NCBI RefSeq assembly: GCF_000720725.1 | Contig: NZ_JOCQ01000031.1 | Span: forward strand, 54,292 to 118,291 | DNA from: Streptomyces rimosus subsp. rimosus | Lineage (GTDB): Bacteria; Actinomycetota; Actinomycetes; Streptomycetales; Streptomycetaceae | DNA length: 64,000 nt | Reading direction: 5' to 3' | In this document: positions 43,201 through 49,617 of the stretch, one piece after another | Numbering within the stretch: the stretch's first letter is position 1 | Layout of the letters: every line of letters starts with the position of its first letter | The notes under the pieces: model-generated | The model's database searches: none | What the model saw: the letters and a program-made list of their open reading frames with translations, nothing else | What the model was told of the DNA's origin: nothing | Program-made: the position numbers and the translations under genes

Positions 43201-44408
43201 ACCTCGTGGGCGCGTCCGCCGCCGACACCGCCGCCCTGCGGGAGTTCGCCGGCGAGCGGCTGCCCGACTACATGGTCCCCGCGGCCTTCGTCGCGCTGCC
43301 CGCCCTGCCGGTCACCTCCCGCGGCAAGGTGGACGTGAAGGCCCTGCCCGCACCGGCCTACGTCTCCTCGGGCGGCCGGGCCCCGCGCACCCCCGTCGAA
43401 CGCGCCCTGTGCGAGGTCTTCGCGGAAGCGCTCGGCGTCGACACGGTGACCGTCGACGACAACTTCTTCGAGCTGGGCGGCCACTCGCTGCTGGTGCTCC
43501 AGGTGGTGAACGGCGTCGAGCGGACGCTCGGCGTGCGGCTCCCGCTGCGCAGCCTCTTCGAGCACCCGACGGTGGCCCGGCTCGCGGAATCCGGCCTGGA
43601 CGGCGGGCCGGGCGGGTTCGAGCCGCTGCTGCCCCTGCGGACCGGCGGCGACCGCGCCCCGCTGTTCTGCGTCCACCCCGTGGGCGGCCTGGGCTGGGAT
43701 TACTTCGGCTTGCTACGCGGCCTCGCCCCGGACCGGCCCGTCCACGCGCTCCAGGCCGACGGCATGGATGCCGGCGGCATGGACGGGGAGGCCGGCCTGC
43801 CGGACACGATCGAGGAGATGGCCCGTGCGTACGTGGCGCGGCTGCGCGACGTACAGCCGACGGGCCCGTACCACCTGCTCGGCTGGTCCTTCGGCGGGCT
43901 GATCGCGCACGCGATGGCCACCCGGCTCCAGGAGGACGGGGAGGAGGTCGCGCTGCTGGCCCTCCTGGACAGCTACCCGCCGGTGCCGGGAGCGGCACCG
44001 CCCGCCGCCGACCAGGAAGAGGAACAGGCGGCCCTGCTGGAATTCCTCGGCATCGACCCCGCCGAATTCGGCGGGACGGCCCCCGCTCCGGAGGAATTGG
44101 CCCGGCTCCTGGCGGACGATCCGACCACCTATGCGGCGCTGGGTACGGAACGGCTGCTGGCCATCGGCCGGATCATCGGCCGGGGCGTCCGGGCGAGCCG
44201 GGAATTCCGCCCCGCCGTCTTCCGCGGCGACCCGGTGTTCTTCCAGGCCACCGAGGACCGCGCCGCCGACCTGCTCCCCGATGCGTGGGGGCCGTACACC
44301 GAGGGGCACATCGAGGTGCATCCCGTCGACTGCGCCCATTCCGAGATGCTCGAACAGCGGGCCGCTCTCACGAAGATCACTGCTGTTCTGTCCGAAAAGC
44401 TCACCTGA
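35046..44408 (+). CDS. NRPS 2, fragment 3: rest of A8, T8, E8, modules 9-10, thioesterase
   Basis: The ATG at 35046 is created by the break junction and has no Shine-Dalgarno; translation presumably begins at 28206 in the intact gene. Content: the A8 end (GLARGYLGRAG), T8 GGDS, E8 (HHLAVDG), C9 (DCL), A9 with a Thr pocket, T9 GGHS, C10 (LCL, HHIAGDG), A10, T10 GGHS, and a C-terminal type I thioesterase with GWSFGG (catalytic Ser), LLDSYPP (Asp) and DCAHSEML (His). The TE releases the chain, probably as a macrolactone or macrolactam given two Thr residues upstream. The gene is followed 46 bp later by the MbtH-like gene. C10 contains a 60-bp minisatellite. Confidence 0.9.
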   Translation: MGLARGYLGRAGLTAERFVADPYGVPGTRMYRTGDVVRWNARGQLEFVGRADDQVKIRGFRVELGEVEAALAAHPGVSRATVAVREDRPGVTRLVGYVVGTADGHEVRSFLGGRLPDYMVPAVVVALDELPLTANGKIDRKALPAPAQDTTGDRPLTGPRDATERALCEVFAEVLGVPEVGIDDSFFDLGGDSIVSIQLVGRARKAGLVLSPRDVFRHRTPRALAQIAGDRPLGVAEDRDAGTGPVPLTPIVASMVQESRHYAGFHQSMLVEVPAGLGLDRLTAALQAVLDHHDVLRSRLRGDSWEIAPRGTVPAGACVERVDVSTADADGLLDALEDAAATAQRTLSLEDGRLVRLVWFDAGPHATGRLLLVIHHLAVDGVSWRILLPDLASAWEQSASDGDGGCVLDPVPTSFRTWARELTERAADPGQRDFWERTLGGPASALTSRALDPARDTVATGGELAVTLPAEWTGPLLTSVPAAFRAGVDDVLLTGLALAVLTWRRRRGLPDIPAVVVDLEGHGREEELVDGADLSRTVGWFTSLYPVRLDLDGIDPADAAEGGAAAGAALKQIKEQLRAVPDRGIGYGLLRYLNAGTADALARLPQPQIGFNYLGRFAASGEDPSDGPSYWEAAPEATGLAGGAEPDMALPHVVDVNAVTEDRPDGPYLVANWGWATRLLPEADVRELAEAWLEALKALVAHAARPGSGGLTPSDAPLVAVTQRQLDDLRSEHPTVTDVLPLSPLQQGLFFHARYDTDGVDVYNTQQIFELRGQVDVPALRAAVEALVARHPVLRAGFRQHGFDQPVQFIAGTVASPWQETTLSEEDADRFVEDDRVRRFDLAAPPLMRFTLIRLGGDRYRLVWTSHHILLDGWSVPLVTGELFELYGKRGDASALPPVRPFADYLAWLAGRDRTASERVWREVLSGAEPCLLAPPTAEQAPPAQPAQYAVSASAELTRKLDALARQLGVTVNTVLQGAWALVLSRMTGRDDAVFGTTVSGRPAEIPGIEDMVGLFINTLPVRVTLDATESVADLLARIQHQQSDLLDHAYLGLADLQALAGTGDLFDTLLVYENFPIDHEALEAAVGDVELADAHGSDAAHYPISVAALPGDRLEFRADYQPHLFDAAWIDRLFGRLLRVLEAFTARPDAPVGRIGVLSDAELRRLIPAPVPHRAPDTTLPELFAARARAVPDAVAVVHQDERLTYAELDARADRWARALAAHGAGPETFVAVALPRSADLVVALLAVLKSGAAYVPVDPGYPADRIAYMLADTAPVVTVTETAQDLDGAPGSRLTLDALRAREGDSQVPAAGPAVRPLPENPAYVIYTSGSTGRPKGVVVPHANVVRLFSATRHWFDVGADDAWTLFHSYAFDFSVWELWGPLLSGGRLVVVPHEVSRSPRDFLRLLSRERVTVLNQTPSAFYQLMQADEETQEPDVPLALRYVVFGGEALELRRLAGWYARHADDAPRLVNMYGITETTVHVTHLPLDRETAERAAGSLIGEAIPDLRTYVLDAGLRPAAPGAAGELYVAGAGLARGYLGRPGLTAQRFVADPFGAPGTRMYRTGDVVRWNEAGELEYLGRADTQVKIRGFRIELGEIEATLEAHPAVAQAAVVAREDDPGDHRLVAYIVPAADGADHDALRECAAGRLPEYMVPSAFVPLERLPLTVNGKLDHKALPAPGHTGAPRVARRGPRTATERVLCQAFAEVLGVPEVGIDDSFFHLGGHSLLATRLIGRVRTLLDAELPIRALFEAPTVAGLAQRLDPAGAARDALVPVPRPERVPLSFAQRRLWFLNRLDGPNATYNLPLVVRLRGSIDPAALRAALLDVLVRHESLRTVFPEVDGAPQQAVRGVDDVPGWQVVHTIEEELPAAVDRFVDHAFDLTTELPVRAALFTAAPDEAAPDEAALDEAALDEAVLALVLHHIAGDGQSLAPLAADLQTAYAARAAGTEPSFTPLPVQYADYTLWQRRVLGDEQDPDSPISKQVAYWQRALADLPEELALPFDRPRPAVSSHAGGSVAVRLDAALHGKVAELARAHDATVFMVVQAALATALSRLGAGEDVPIGSPVAGRTDQALDDLVGFFVNTLVLRTDLTGNPSFAELLRRVRETGLAAYAHQDVPFERLVEVLQPARSMARHPLFQVMLAMENGGPADPAADWPGAEAEPYAVDNTAAKFDLTFNLAESHDPGGEPSGIDGELEYATDLFDESTARSLADRLSRVLAAVTADPARPVGEIDLLSGQETARLLDQGRHADPGTVPTTFPALFESVVAADPDAPALVAPARDGGGRDTLSYGELNARANRLARLLIARGAGPEQFVALALPRGTDLFVALLAVLKTGAAYLPLDLTYPQERIDFILRDTAPLLAVSIGEVSGVLDGAGRPIPVVLLDEDEQSAEPGEQSAHDITDTVTDTDRNAPLLPSHAAYTIYTSGSTGRPKGVVVSHAGIASLVATHRRWLQAGAGSRVLQFAAVSFDTSVWEITMGLLTGAALVVASDDERGPGEPLVRLLTEQAVTHATIPPAVLARLDPARLPSGRTVIVAGEASGPGLVARWAAHHRVINSYGPTETTVDASIAVCAPGPRDTVPIGGPVVNTRLYVLDPALRLVPPGVPGVLHVAGAGLARGYGKRPGLTAQRFVADPYGPPGSRMYNTGDVVRWNARGELEFVGRADDQVKVRGFRIEPGEIETVLAGHPSVEQVKVTVREDVPGDRRVVAYLVGASAADTAALREFAGERLPDYMVPAAFVALPALPVTSRGKVDVKALPAPAYVSSGGRAPRTPVERALCEVFAEALGVDTVTVDDNFFELGGHSLLVLQVVNGVERTLGVRLPLRSLFEHPTVARLAESGLDGGPGGFEPLLPLRTGGDRAPLFCVHPVGGLGWDYFGLLRGLAPDRPVHALQADGMDAGGMDGEAGLPDTIEEMARAYVARLRDVQPTGPYHLLGWSFGGLIAHAMATRLQEDGEEVALLALLDSYPPVPGAAPPAADQEEEQAALLEFLGIDPAEFGGTAPAPEELARLLADDPTTYAALGTERLLAIGRIIGRGVRASREFRPAVFRGDPVFFQATEDRAADLLPDAWGPYTEGHIEVHPVDCAHSEMLEQRAALTKITAVLSEKLT
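37231..40370 (+). other. NRPS module 9: C-A-T, Thr
   Basis: C9 is DCL type. A9 (about 38580-40090) has FDFSVWELW and NMYGITETTVHVT, giving D-F-W-N-V-G-M-V-H-K, the same Thr code as module 5. T9 reads FFHLGGHS, with His where Asp is usual. No E domain: L-Thr. Confidence 0.85.
40371..44405 (+). other. NRPS module 10: C-A-T-TE
   Basis: C10 is LCL type (HHIAGDG, with a repeat-expanded loop before it). A10 (about 41835-43370) pocket reads D-T-W-T-I-A-S-V-D-K, which I cannot match to a known code; the D-x-W-T-I-A part recalls Phe-type pockets. A10 has two changes in usual motifs: GVLHVAGAGLARGYGKR in place of GELYVAGAGLARGYLGR, and TSRGKVDVKAL in place of TANGKVDRKAL. T10 is GGHS, and the TE occupies about 43615-44405. 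Confidence 0.75.
40743..40802 (+). repeat. Four 15-bp in-frame tandem repeats in C10
   Basis: Units GCCCCCGACGAAGCG, GCCCCCGACGAGGCA and two GCCCTCGACGAGGCA add (A-P/L-D-E-A)x4 just before the catalytic HHIAGDG of C10. The length is a multiple of three, so the frame is kept. Confidence 0.9.
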
Positions 44409-44454
44409 GAACACCCGAGAACACCCGAGAAGAAACAAGGACGAGGAGACCACC

Positions 44455-44673
44455 ATGCAGAACCCGTTCGAGAACCCCGAGGGCACCTACTACGTCCTGG
44501 TCAACGCGGAGAACCAGCACTCCCTGTGGCCCGCTTTCGCCGAGATCCCCGAGGGCTGGGAGGTCCGCTTCGGCGAGGAGAGCCACCAGGCGTGCGTGGA
44601 CTACGTGAACGAGAACTGGACGGACATGCGCCCCAAGAGCCTCGCCGACGCCATGGACGGCGAGGCGGCCTGA
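44455..44673 (+). CDS. MbtH-like protein
   Basis: 72 aa, a full-length MbtH-family protein. Conserved features are NAENQHSLWP, a P-x-GW turn, and the C-terminal WTDMRPKSL. MbtH-like proteins bind NRPS adenylation domains and are often needed for their folding or activity. The ATG at 44455 has GAGGAG upstream. It lies 46 bp after the NRPS 2 stop, and the spacer contains a short direct repeat of GAACACCCGA. It belongs to the NRPS operon, and A domains encoded upstream are its expected partners. A hairpin follows the gene. Confidence 0.96.
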   Translation: MQNPFENPEGTYYVLVNAENQHSLWPAFAEIPEGWEVRFGEESHQACVDYVNENWTDMRPKSLADAMDGEAA

Positions 44674-44700
44674 CCCTTTCGGCACCGTTCCCCACGGGGA

Positions 44701-44743
44701 TTCGGCGGGCGGCTTCCCGTACAGCCGGCAGCCGCCCGCCGAA
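44701..44743 (+). terminator. Strong hairpin after the MbtH-like gene
   Basis: TTCGGCGGGCGGCT (44701-44714) pairs perfectly with AGCCGCCCGCCGAA (44730-44743) across a 15-nt loop. There is no T-run, as is common in high-GC actinomycetes. It may terminate or attenuate transcription before the type II thioesterase gene. Confidence 0.65.
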
Positions 44744-44796
44744 CCCCCGCTCTTCCTCCTGAGCCTCCTCCTCCTGAGAGAACGGACCCGCCCGTT

Positions 44797-45564
44797 TTGC
44801 ACACCCGATCAGTCGCGCACTCCACCTGGTTCCGCCGATATACCCCGAGGCCGGACGCCGAATTCCAGGCCGTGTGTTTCCCGCACGCCGGGGGAGCCGC
44901 GAGCTATTACCGGGACTGGGCCCACGCCTTTCCCGCCCGCATCGAAGTCCTGGTGGCCCAGTACCCGGCCCGTGAGGACCGCCTGCCGGACGACCCCGTC
45001 CACGACCTCCACCGCCTCGCCGACCTGGCGGCCGAGGACCTGCTGCGGACCGCCGACCGGCCCTGTGTGCTGTTCGGGCACAGCATGGGAGCCCTGGTGG
45101 CCTACGAGGTCGCGCTGCGCATGCAGCGGGCCGGCCGGACCCCGGCGCGCCTGTTCGCGTCCGCTCAGAACGCGCCCGGACGACGGCCCACGGGCGAGCC
45201 GGTCCACGCCTCCGACGACGCGCTCGTACGGGAACTGCGGGAGATGGGCGGCACCGATGACGCGATCACGGCGAACCCCGAACTCCTGGAACTGCTGCTG
45301 CCCGGCATGCGCAGCGACTACCGGGCCGTGGACGCCTACCGGCCGCGTACGGGCACCGCGCTGACCTGCCCCGTCACCGTGCTGTACGGGGACGCGGACC
45401 CGTATGTGGACCCGTCGCACGCGTCCGCCTGGGCCGAAGCCACCACCGCGGACACGGACTGCGTACGGTTCGACGGCGGCCACTTCTACCTCCGGGACCG
45501 GCAGGCGGACCTGCTCACGGCGATCGCGGACCGGACGCCCCTCCGGGACCGTACGCATATGTGA
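44797..45564 (+). CDS. Type II thioesterase (alpha/beta hydrolase)
   Basis: 255 aa. Family blocks: WFRRYTPRPDAEFQAVCFPHAGG at the N-terminus, GHSMGA with nucleophile Ser96, LYGDADPYVDP with Asp199/201, and GGHFYLR with His229. Type II thioesterases remove wrong or stalled acyl groups from NRPS carrier domains. The start is a TTG at 44797; no ATG or GTG lies between it and the first conserved block, and other family members start about here. The gene is downstream of a 14-bp-stem hairpin, so it may be expressed less than the NRPS genes or from its own promoter. Its stop overlaps a GTG (45561) of the next frame. Confidence 0.95.
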   Translation: MHTRSVAHSTWFRRYTPRPDAEFQAVCFPHAGGAASYYRDWAHAFPARIEVLVAQYPAREDRLPDDPVHDLHRLADLAAEDLLRTADRPCVLFGHSMGALVAYEVALRMQRAGRTPARLFASAQNAPGRRPTGEPVHASDDALVRELREMGGTDDAITANPELLELLLPGMRSDYRAVDAYRPRTGTALTCPVTVLYGDADPYVDPSHASAWAEATTADTDCVRFDGGHFYLRDRQADLLTAIADRTPLRDRTHM

Positions 45565-45650
45565 AGCCGCGGACCGGCGCTTCGGTACACTGCCCCGGGC
45601 CCGGCCTGCCCGGCCCGCCCGGACGAAGCCCCTTCGAAAGCGACCACGCG

Positions 45651-46673
45651 ATGCCCACCAGCATATTCTCCACCTCGGAGGAGTATCTCCCCGCAGCGCG
45701 GCGGGAGTTGACGGACATCTGGGGCAAGCGCGCGTCCGTCGAACGCCTCGGTCCGGACGTCGGCGCGCTGACCGTGCCCGACGCCTCGCTGCGGGACGTG
45801 TCCGAGCTGTGCCGGACCCGGCCGGTGACCTTCGTCAAACACCTGACGGCCGAGATCGACCGCGTCCCCTTCGACGAGGCACGGGACCTCGACGCCGTGA
45901 CCCGGCGCGCGCTCGCCGCCCTCCCCCGGGACCTCCCGCCGGGCCCGCTGGCCGTCCAGGCCTGGGTGAGCGGCCAGAACCCCGCCGACTACGGCTCGGC
46001 GCAGCTCTTCCGCGGCCTGGCCGACGCCCTGGAGAAGCAGGGCTTCGAGGCCGTCCGCTCCGGCGCGCCCGCGGTCCTGTCCGCGTGCATCACCCGTGCG
46101 GGCGTCCTGCTCGGGATCGGGAACCCCACCGACAGCCTCTCGGACTGGCCGGGCGGCCGGGTGCGGCTCTCGCGCAGCCCCGACACCATCTCGCGCGCCG
46201 AGTTCAAGCTGGAGGAGGCGATCAAGGTCTTCGGCCTCGACCTCCCCCGCGCCGGGGTGGCCGCCGACCTCGGCGCCAGCCCGGGCGGCTGGACCCGCAT
46301 CCTGCGCACCCACGGCCTGAAGGTCTGGGCCGTGGACCCCGGCGACATCGACCCCCGGCTGCTCGCCGACCCCGGCGTCCACCACGCCAGGACGACGGCC
46401 GGCAACTTCTTCGCGTCCAACAGGACGCGCTTCGACGTCGTCGTCAACGACATGAAGATGGACCCGCGCCTGACCTGCGACACCATGCTCACCGCCGCGC
46501 AACGGCTGCGCCCCGGCGGCACGGTCGTGGTCACCCTGAAGCTGGCGCACGGCAACGTCGTCGAGGTCGTGCACAAGTGCCTGGCCCGGCTGCGCAAGAA
46601 GTACGAGATCCTGCACGCCCGGCAGCTGCACCACAACCGCCACGAGGTCACGGTCGTCGCGCGGCTGCGCTGA
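45651..46673 (+). CDS. RlmM/FtsJ-like SAM-dependent ribose 2'-O-methyltransferase
   Basis: 340 aa from the ATG at 45651 (PTSIFSTSEEYLPAARREL). The frame is open from a GTG at 45561, but those 30 residues look non-coding (Pro/Gly/Arg-rich), so I prefer the ATG. The N-terminal half resembles the THUMP-like part of RlmM; the C-terminal half is an FtsJ-type fold with the SAM motif DLGASPGGWT (about 204-213), VDPGDID, VVNDMKMDP and a Lys in VVTLKLAHG, giving a K-D-K-type catalytic set. RlmM modifies 23S rRNA; the target here is unknown. It follows the type II thioesterase on the same strand, but whether it belongs to the NRPS cluster is open. Confidence 0.75.
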   Translation: MPTSIFSTSEEYLPAARRELTDIWGKRASVERLGPDVGALTVPDASLRDVSELCRTRPVTFVKHLTAEIDRVPFDEARDLDAVTRRALAALPRDLPPGPLAVQAWVSGQNPADYGSAQLFRGLADALEKQGFEAVRSGAPAVLSACITRAGVLLGIGNPTDSLSDWPGGRVRLSRSPDTISRAEFKLEEAIKVFGLDLPRAGVAADLGASPGGWTRILRTHGLKVWAVDPGDIDPRLLADPGVHHARTTAGNFFASNRTRFDVVVNDMKMDPRLTCDTMLTAAQRLRPGGTVVVTLKLAHGNVVEVVHKCLARLRKKYEILHARQLHHNRHEVTVVARLR

Positions 46674-46722
46674 GGGCCGGGGGCCGTGCCGCCACCGTGA
46701 TCGAGCGAAGGACGGAGCCGTG

Positions 46723-47535
46723 ATGGCGCGCATCGGGATCATCGGTGTGGGCGAGATAGCCCGCGCCATGGTGGAGGGGCTGTGCGCGGGGGAAGGCGCC
46801 CCGCCGGAGATCTTCCTCTCGCCGAGGGGGGCGGGCACGGCAGCCGACCTGGCCGGCTGCCACCCCACCGTGCGGGTCTGCTCCGGCAACCAGGACGTGA
46901 TCGACCGCGCCACGCTGATCGTCCTCGCCGTCCGCCCCGGCCAGTGCGCCGAAGCCCTCGCCGGACTCACGGTTCCGGCGGACCGGGTCGTGGTCAGCGT
47001 GGTCGCCGGGGTGGCGATCGACGAAGTGCGCCGCACCCTCGGCACCGCGGCGCCGGTCGTACGGGCGATCCCGCTCCCCGCCGTCCGCAGCCGCACCTCG
47101 GTCACCGTCGTCTGCCCGGACCACCCCGCCGCCGCGGCGCTCTTCGGCACGCTCGGTGGCGCACTGCCGCTGGCGGACGAGGCGTCGTTCAACGTCTTCT
47201 CCGCCCTTACGGGAACCATCACCAGCCACTACGCGTACCTCGCCACGCTGACCGAGTGGGCCGCGGGCCAGGGCATTCCGGCCGAGGACGCGGACCAGTA
47301 CCTGCGCAGTCTGTTCCAGGACGTCGGACGGGCCCTGGGCGACGGCTCCCGGCCGCTGCCCCGGCTCGTGGCCGACCACGAGACGCCGAACGGGAGCAAC
47401 GAGCGCGTCCGCACGACCTGGTTCGACGAGAAGAACGCCGACGCGCTCAAGGAAACGCTCGACGCTCTCCTCGCGCACCTGGGAGGCGCCGGGCAGCGGA
47501 CGCCGGACAGCCTTGACGCAAATAATTCGCGTTAA
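46723..47535 (+). CDS. Pyrroline-5-carboxylate-reductase-like NAD(P)-binding protein
   Basis: 270 aa. The N-terminus IGIIGVGEIARAMVEGL is a Rossmann dinucleotide-binding loop, followed by ProC-like blocks (VLAVRPGQ, VVSVVAGVAID, VRAIPLPAV). The C-terminal helical part is longer and more divergent than in ProC, so the substrate is not safely proline. The ATG at 46723 is preferred to the adjacent GTG at 46720 because GGAG lies five bases before it. It starts 49 bp after the methyltransferase on the same strand and ends 9 bp before the TetR gene, whose operator-like site lies over its last codons. It could reduce an imine in amino-acid precursor supply, but that is speculation. Confidence 0.75.
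   Translation: MARIGIIGVGEIARAMVEGLCAGEGAPPEIFLSPRGAGTAADLAGCHPTVRVCSGNQDVIDRATLIVLAVRPGQCAEALAGLTVPADRVVVSVVAGVAIDEVRRTLGTAAPVVRAIPLPAVRSRTSVTVVCPDHPAAAALFGTLGGALPLADEASFNVFSALTGTITSHYAYLATLTEWAAGQGIPAEDADQYLRSLFQDVGRALGDGSRPLPRLVADHETPNGSNERVRTTWFDEKNADALKETLDALLAHLGGAGQRTPDSLDANNSR
47516..47532. promoter_or_regulatory. Candidate TetR operator O1
   Basis: ACGCAAATAATTCGCGT is a 17-bp imperfect palindrome ending 12 bp before the TetR start codon. It shares the A-n-GCAAA...TT-n-GC-n-T pattern with two sites at 49906-49922 and 49953-49969. Confidence 0.5.
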
Positions 47536-47544
47536 GGTGGGCTG

Positions 47545-48159
47545 GTGAATGCCAGCAAGAACACGGGAAGCGGGACGGCGGGCGCCCAGGGCGGCGCCCG
47601 CAAGGCCGCCCGCCCCGGTGGCCGCAGCGCGCGGGTGCAGGAGTCGGTGCACCGGGCCGTACGGGAGCTGATCGCGGAGCGGGGCCGGGACGGGCTGACC
47701 GTGCCGGTCATCGCGGCGCGCGCCGGGGTGACGCCGTCCACCGTGTACCGGCGCTGGGGCGACCTCCAGGAACTGCTGTCGGACGTGGCGGTGGAGCGGC
47801 TGCGGCCGGAGGGGCCGCCGGAGGACCACGGCTCGCTGCGGGCCGATCTCGGTGACTGGGCCGAGCGCTTCCTGGAGGAGATGGCGTCCGCGGCCGGCCG
47901 CGCGTACATCCGGGACGCGCTGGCCGGCGACCCGGACGGCGGCAACGCCGGGCAGTGTTCCGGCTACGCCGCCGATCAGGTCCGCATCGTCCTGGACCGG
48001 GCGCTCGCCCGGGGCGAGGCGGCACCGGAGCCGGAGGCGGTCATGGACCACCTCGTGGCGCCGATGATGTACCGCATCCTGTTCCGCCCCGGACCGGAGA
48101 CGGGGGCGGGCGCGGCGGCTTACGCCCGGAGCCTGGTGGAGCGGCTGCTGCCCGCCTGA
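47545..48159 (+). CDS. TetR-family transcriptional regulator
   Basis: 204 aa from the GTG at 47545 with AAGGTGG upstream. After a low-complexity N-terminus (Gly/Ala/Arg-rich, about 30 residues) comes the TetR DNA-binding domain: VRELIAERGRDGLTV, then VPVIAARAGVTPSTVYRRW, the helix-turn-helix. The C-terminal ligand domain has no recognisable specificity. A palindrome directly upstream suggests autorepression, and two related sites 2.4 kb away between the AtzG-like and hydrolase genes suggest the target. It is convergent with the amidase gene. Confidence 0.9.
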   Translation: MNASKNTGSGTAGAQGGARKAARPGGRSARVQESVHRAVRELIAERGRDGLTVPVIAARAGVTPSTVYRRWGDLQELLSDVAVERLRPEGPPEDHGSLRADLGDWAERFLEEMASAAGRAYIRDALAGDPDGGNAGQCSGYAADQVRIVLDRALARGEAAPEPEAVMDHLVAPMMYRILFRPGPETGAGAAAYARSLVERLLPA

Positions 48160-48189
48160 CGGCTACAGCTGCCCGCCTGACGGCTACAG
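48148..48189. repeat. 21-bp tandem duplication between convergent genes
   Basis: Two perfect copies of the unit starting CTGCCCGCCTGACGG (48148-48168 and 48169-48189). The TetR stop is in the first copy and the amidase stop in the second. Confidence 0.9.
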
Positions 48190-49617
48190 CGGCGCGAGTT
48201 CCGGCACCGGCCGGTGGGCGGTCTCGTAGGCGTGCGCCAGCTGGAGCAGGGTGGCTTCGGACAGTGGACGGCCGATCAGCTGCATGCCGATCGGCAAGCC
48301 ATCGGCGTCGCGGCCGACGGGCACGGAGAGCGCCGGGAAGCCGGTGAGGTTGGCGGGCGCGGAGAGCCGTACGTAGGCGTCGGAGACCGACTCGGCCGAG
48401 CCGTCGGGCCAGGTGAACTCCGACTGCCCGGCACGGGCGGCGGTGGCGGGGACGGCCGGGGCCACGATCGCGTCGATACCGCCATGGCCCGCGGCGTCGT
48501 CGGTACCGTCGAACAGTGCCAGCCACCGCTGGTGCATGAGCGTCCGGGTGCGCTGGGCGCGGATGTAGTCGGTCGCCGGGACGAACTCGCCCGCCTCCAG
48601 GAGGATGCGCACGTCGTCGGCGTACAGGTCGGGCGCGGCCCGCAGCATGTCCTGGTGGTACGCGGTGGCCTCCGGGACCATCAGGCCCCACTGCGCGGCG
48701 TGCACGTACTCGGTCAGCGGTACGCGTACGGGCACGGCGGTGGCGCCGAGTGCGGTGAGCGCGTCGACGGCGGCCCGGACCGCCGTCGCGACCTGCGGCT
48801 GTACGCGCTCGAAGTAGTAGTTGGCGGGGATGCCGACGCGCAGTCCGGCGACCGGCGTGCCGAGGGCGCGGGTGTAGTCCTCACGCGGGTGGGCGAGGGA
48901 CGCCGGATCACGCGGGTCGGGTCCGGCGAGCGCCTGGAGGACCAGCGCCGCGTCCCCCGCCGTACGGGTGAGCGGGCCCACGTGGTCCAGCGACCACGAC
49001 AGGGACGTCACGCCGTGCCGGGGGACCAGGCCGTACGTCGGCTTCAGTCCGACGACGTGGTTGAGGGCGGCGGGGACGCGGATCGAGCCGCCGGTGTCCG
49101 TACCGAGGGCGAAGGTGGCCGCCCCGGCGGCGACGGCCGCCGCGGAACCCCCGCTGGAGCCGCCGGGTATGTGCTCGGGCGACCAGGCGTTACGGGTCTG
49201 CGGGGTGGTCAGCCCGTACGCGAACTCGTGGGTGTGGGTCTTGCCGGTCAGCACAGCGCCGGCCGCGCGCAGCCGCTCCGTCACGGCGGCATCGGCGTCC
49301 GGTACGTGGTCCGCCCGTACCCGGGAACTGGCCGTGGTCGGTACGCCCGCGACGTCGATCAGGTCCTTCAGCGCCACCGGGACGCCGTGCAGCGGGCCCC
49401 GCAGCTGCCCGGCGGCGATCTCCCGCTCGGCCTCGGCGGCGGACCGCAGCGCCGCCTCGCGGGCCACCGACACATAGGCGCCGAGCTTCGGTTCCACGGC
49501 CTCGGCCCGGTCGAGGACGGAGGCGGTGAGTTCGACGGGGGAGAGGGAACGGTTCGCGATGAGGCGGGCGGCTTCGGTCAGCGAGAGCCGGTAGGGCTCG
49601 GAGGGCAGGTGGCTCAT
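48184..49617 (-). CDS. Amidase-signature hydrolase (GatA/AtzE type)
   Basis: 477 aa. The amidase signature is complete: Lys84 in VALKDLID, cis-Ser154 in PGGSSGGSAAAVA and nucleophile Ser178 in GTDTGGSIRVPA, with the usual 24-residue Ser-Ser distance. Such enzymes cleave small amides or ureas. The ATG (49615-49617) overlaps the stop of the small upstream gene as ATGA and has GGAGG before it. The partner resembles the GatC-like subunit AtzG, so this is likely a two-subunit amidohydrolase of the AtzE/AtzG kind rather than GatA of a GatCAB complex, since no gatB is present. The natural substrate is unknown. Confidence 0.9.
   Translation of the reverse strand: MSHLPSEPYRLSLTEAARLIANRSLSPVELTASVLDRAEAVEPKLGAYVSVAREAALRSAAEAEREIAAGQLRGPLHGVPVALKDLIDVAGVPTTASSRVRADHVPDADAAVTERLRAAGAVLTGKTHTHEFAYGLTTPQTRNAWSPEHIPGGSSGGSAAAVAAGAATFALGTDTGGSIRVPAALNHVVGLKPTYGLVPRHGVTSLSWSLDHVGPLTRTAGDAALVLQALAGPDPRDPASLAHPREDYTRALGTPVAGLRVGIPANYYFERVQPQVATAVRAAVDALTALGATAVPVRVPLTEYVHAAQWGLMVPEATAYHQDMLRAAPDLYADDVRILLEAGEFVPATDYIRAQRTRTLMHQRWLALFDGTDDAAGHGGIDAIVAPAVPATAARAGQSEFTWPDGSAESVSDAYVRLSAPANLTGFPALSVPVGRDADGLPIGMQLIGRPLSEATLLQLAHAYETAHRPVPELAPL

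Noticed and set aside
45561..45650. GTG start at 45561 for the methyltransferase, overlapping the thioesterase stop
   Set aside because: The extra 30 residues are Pro/Gly/Arg-rich without conservation, and the ATG at 45651 directly precedes the conserved N-terminus. The overlap may still matter for coupling.
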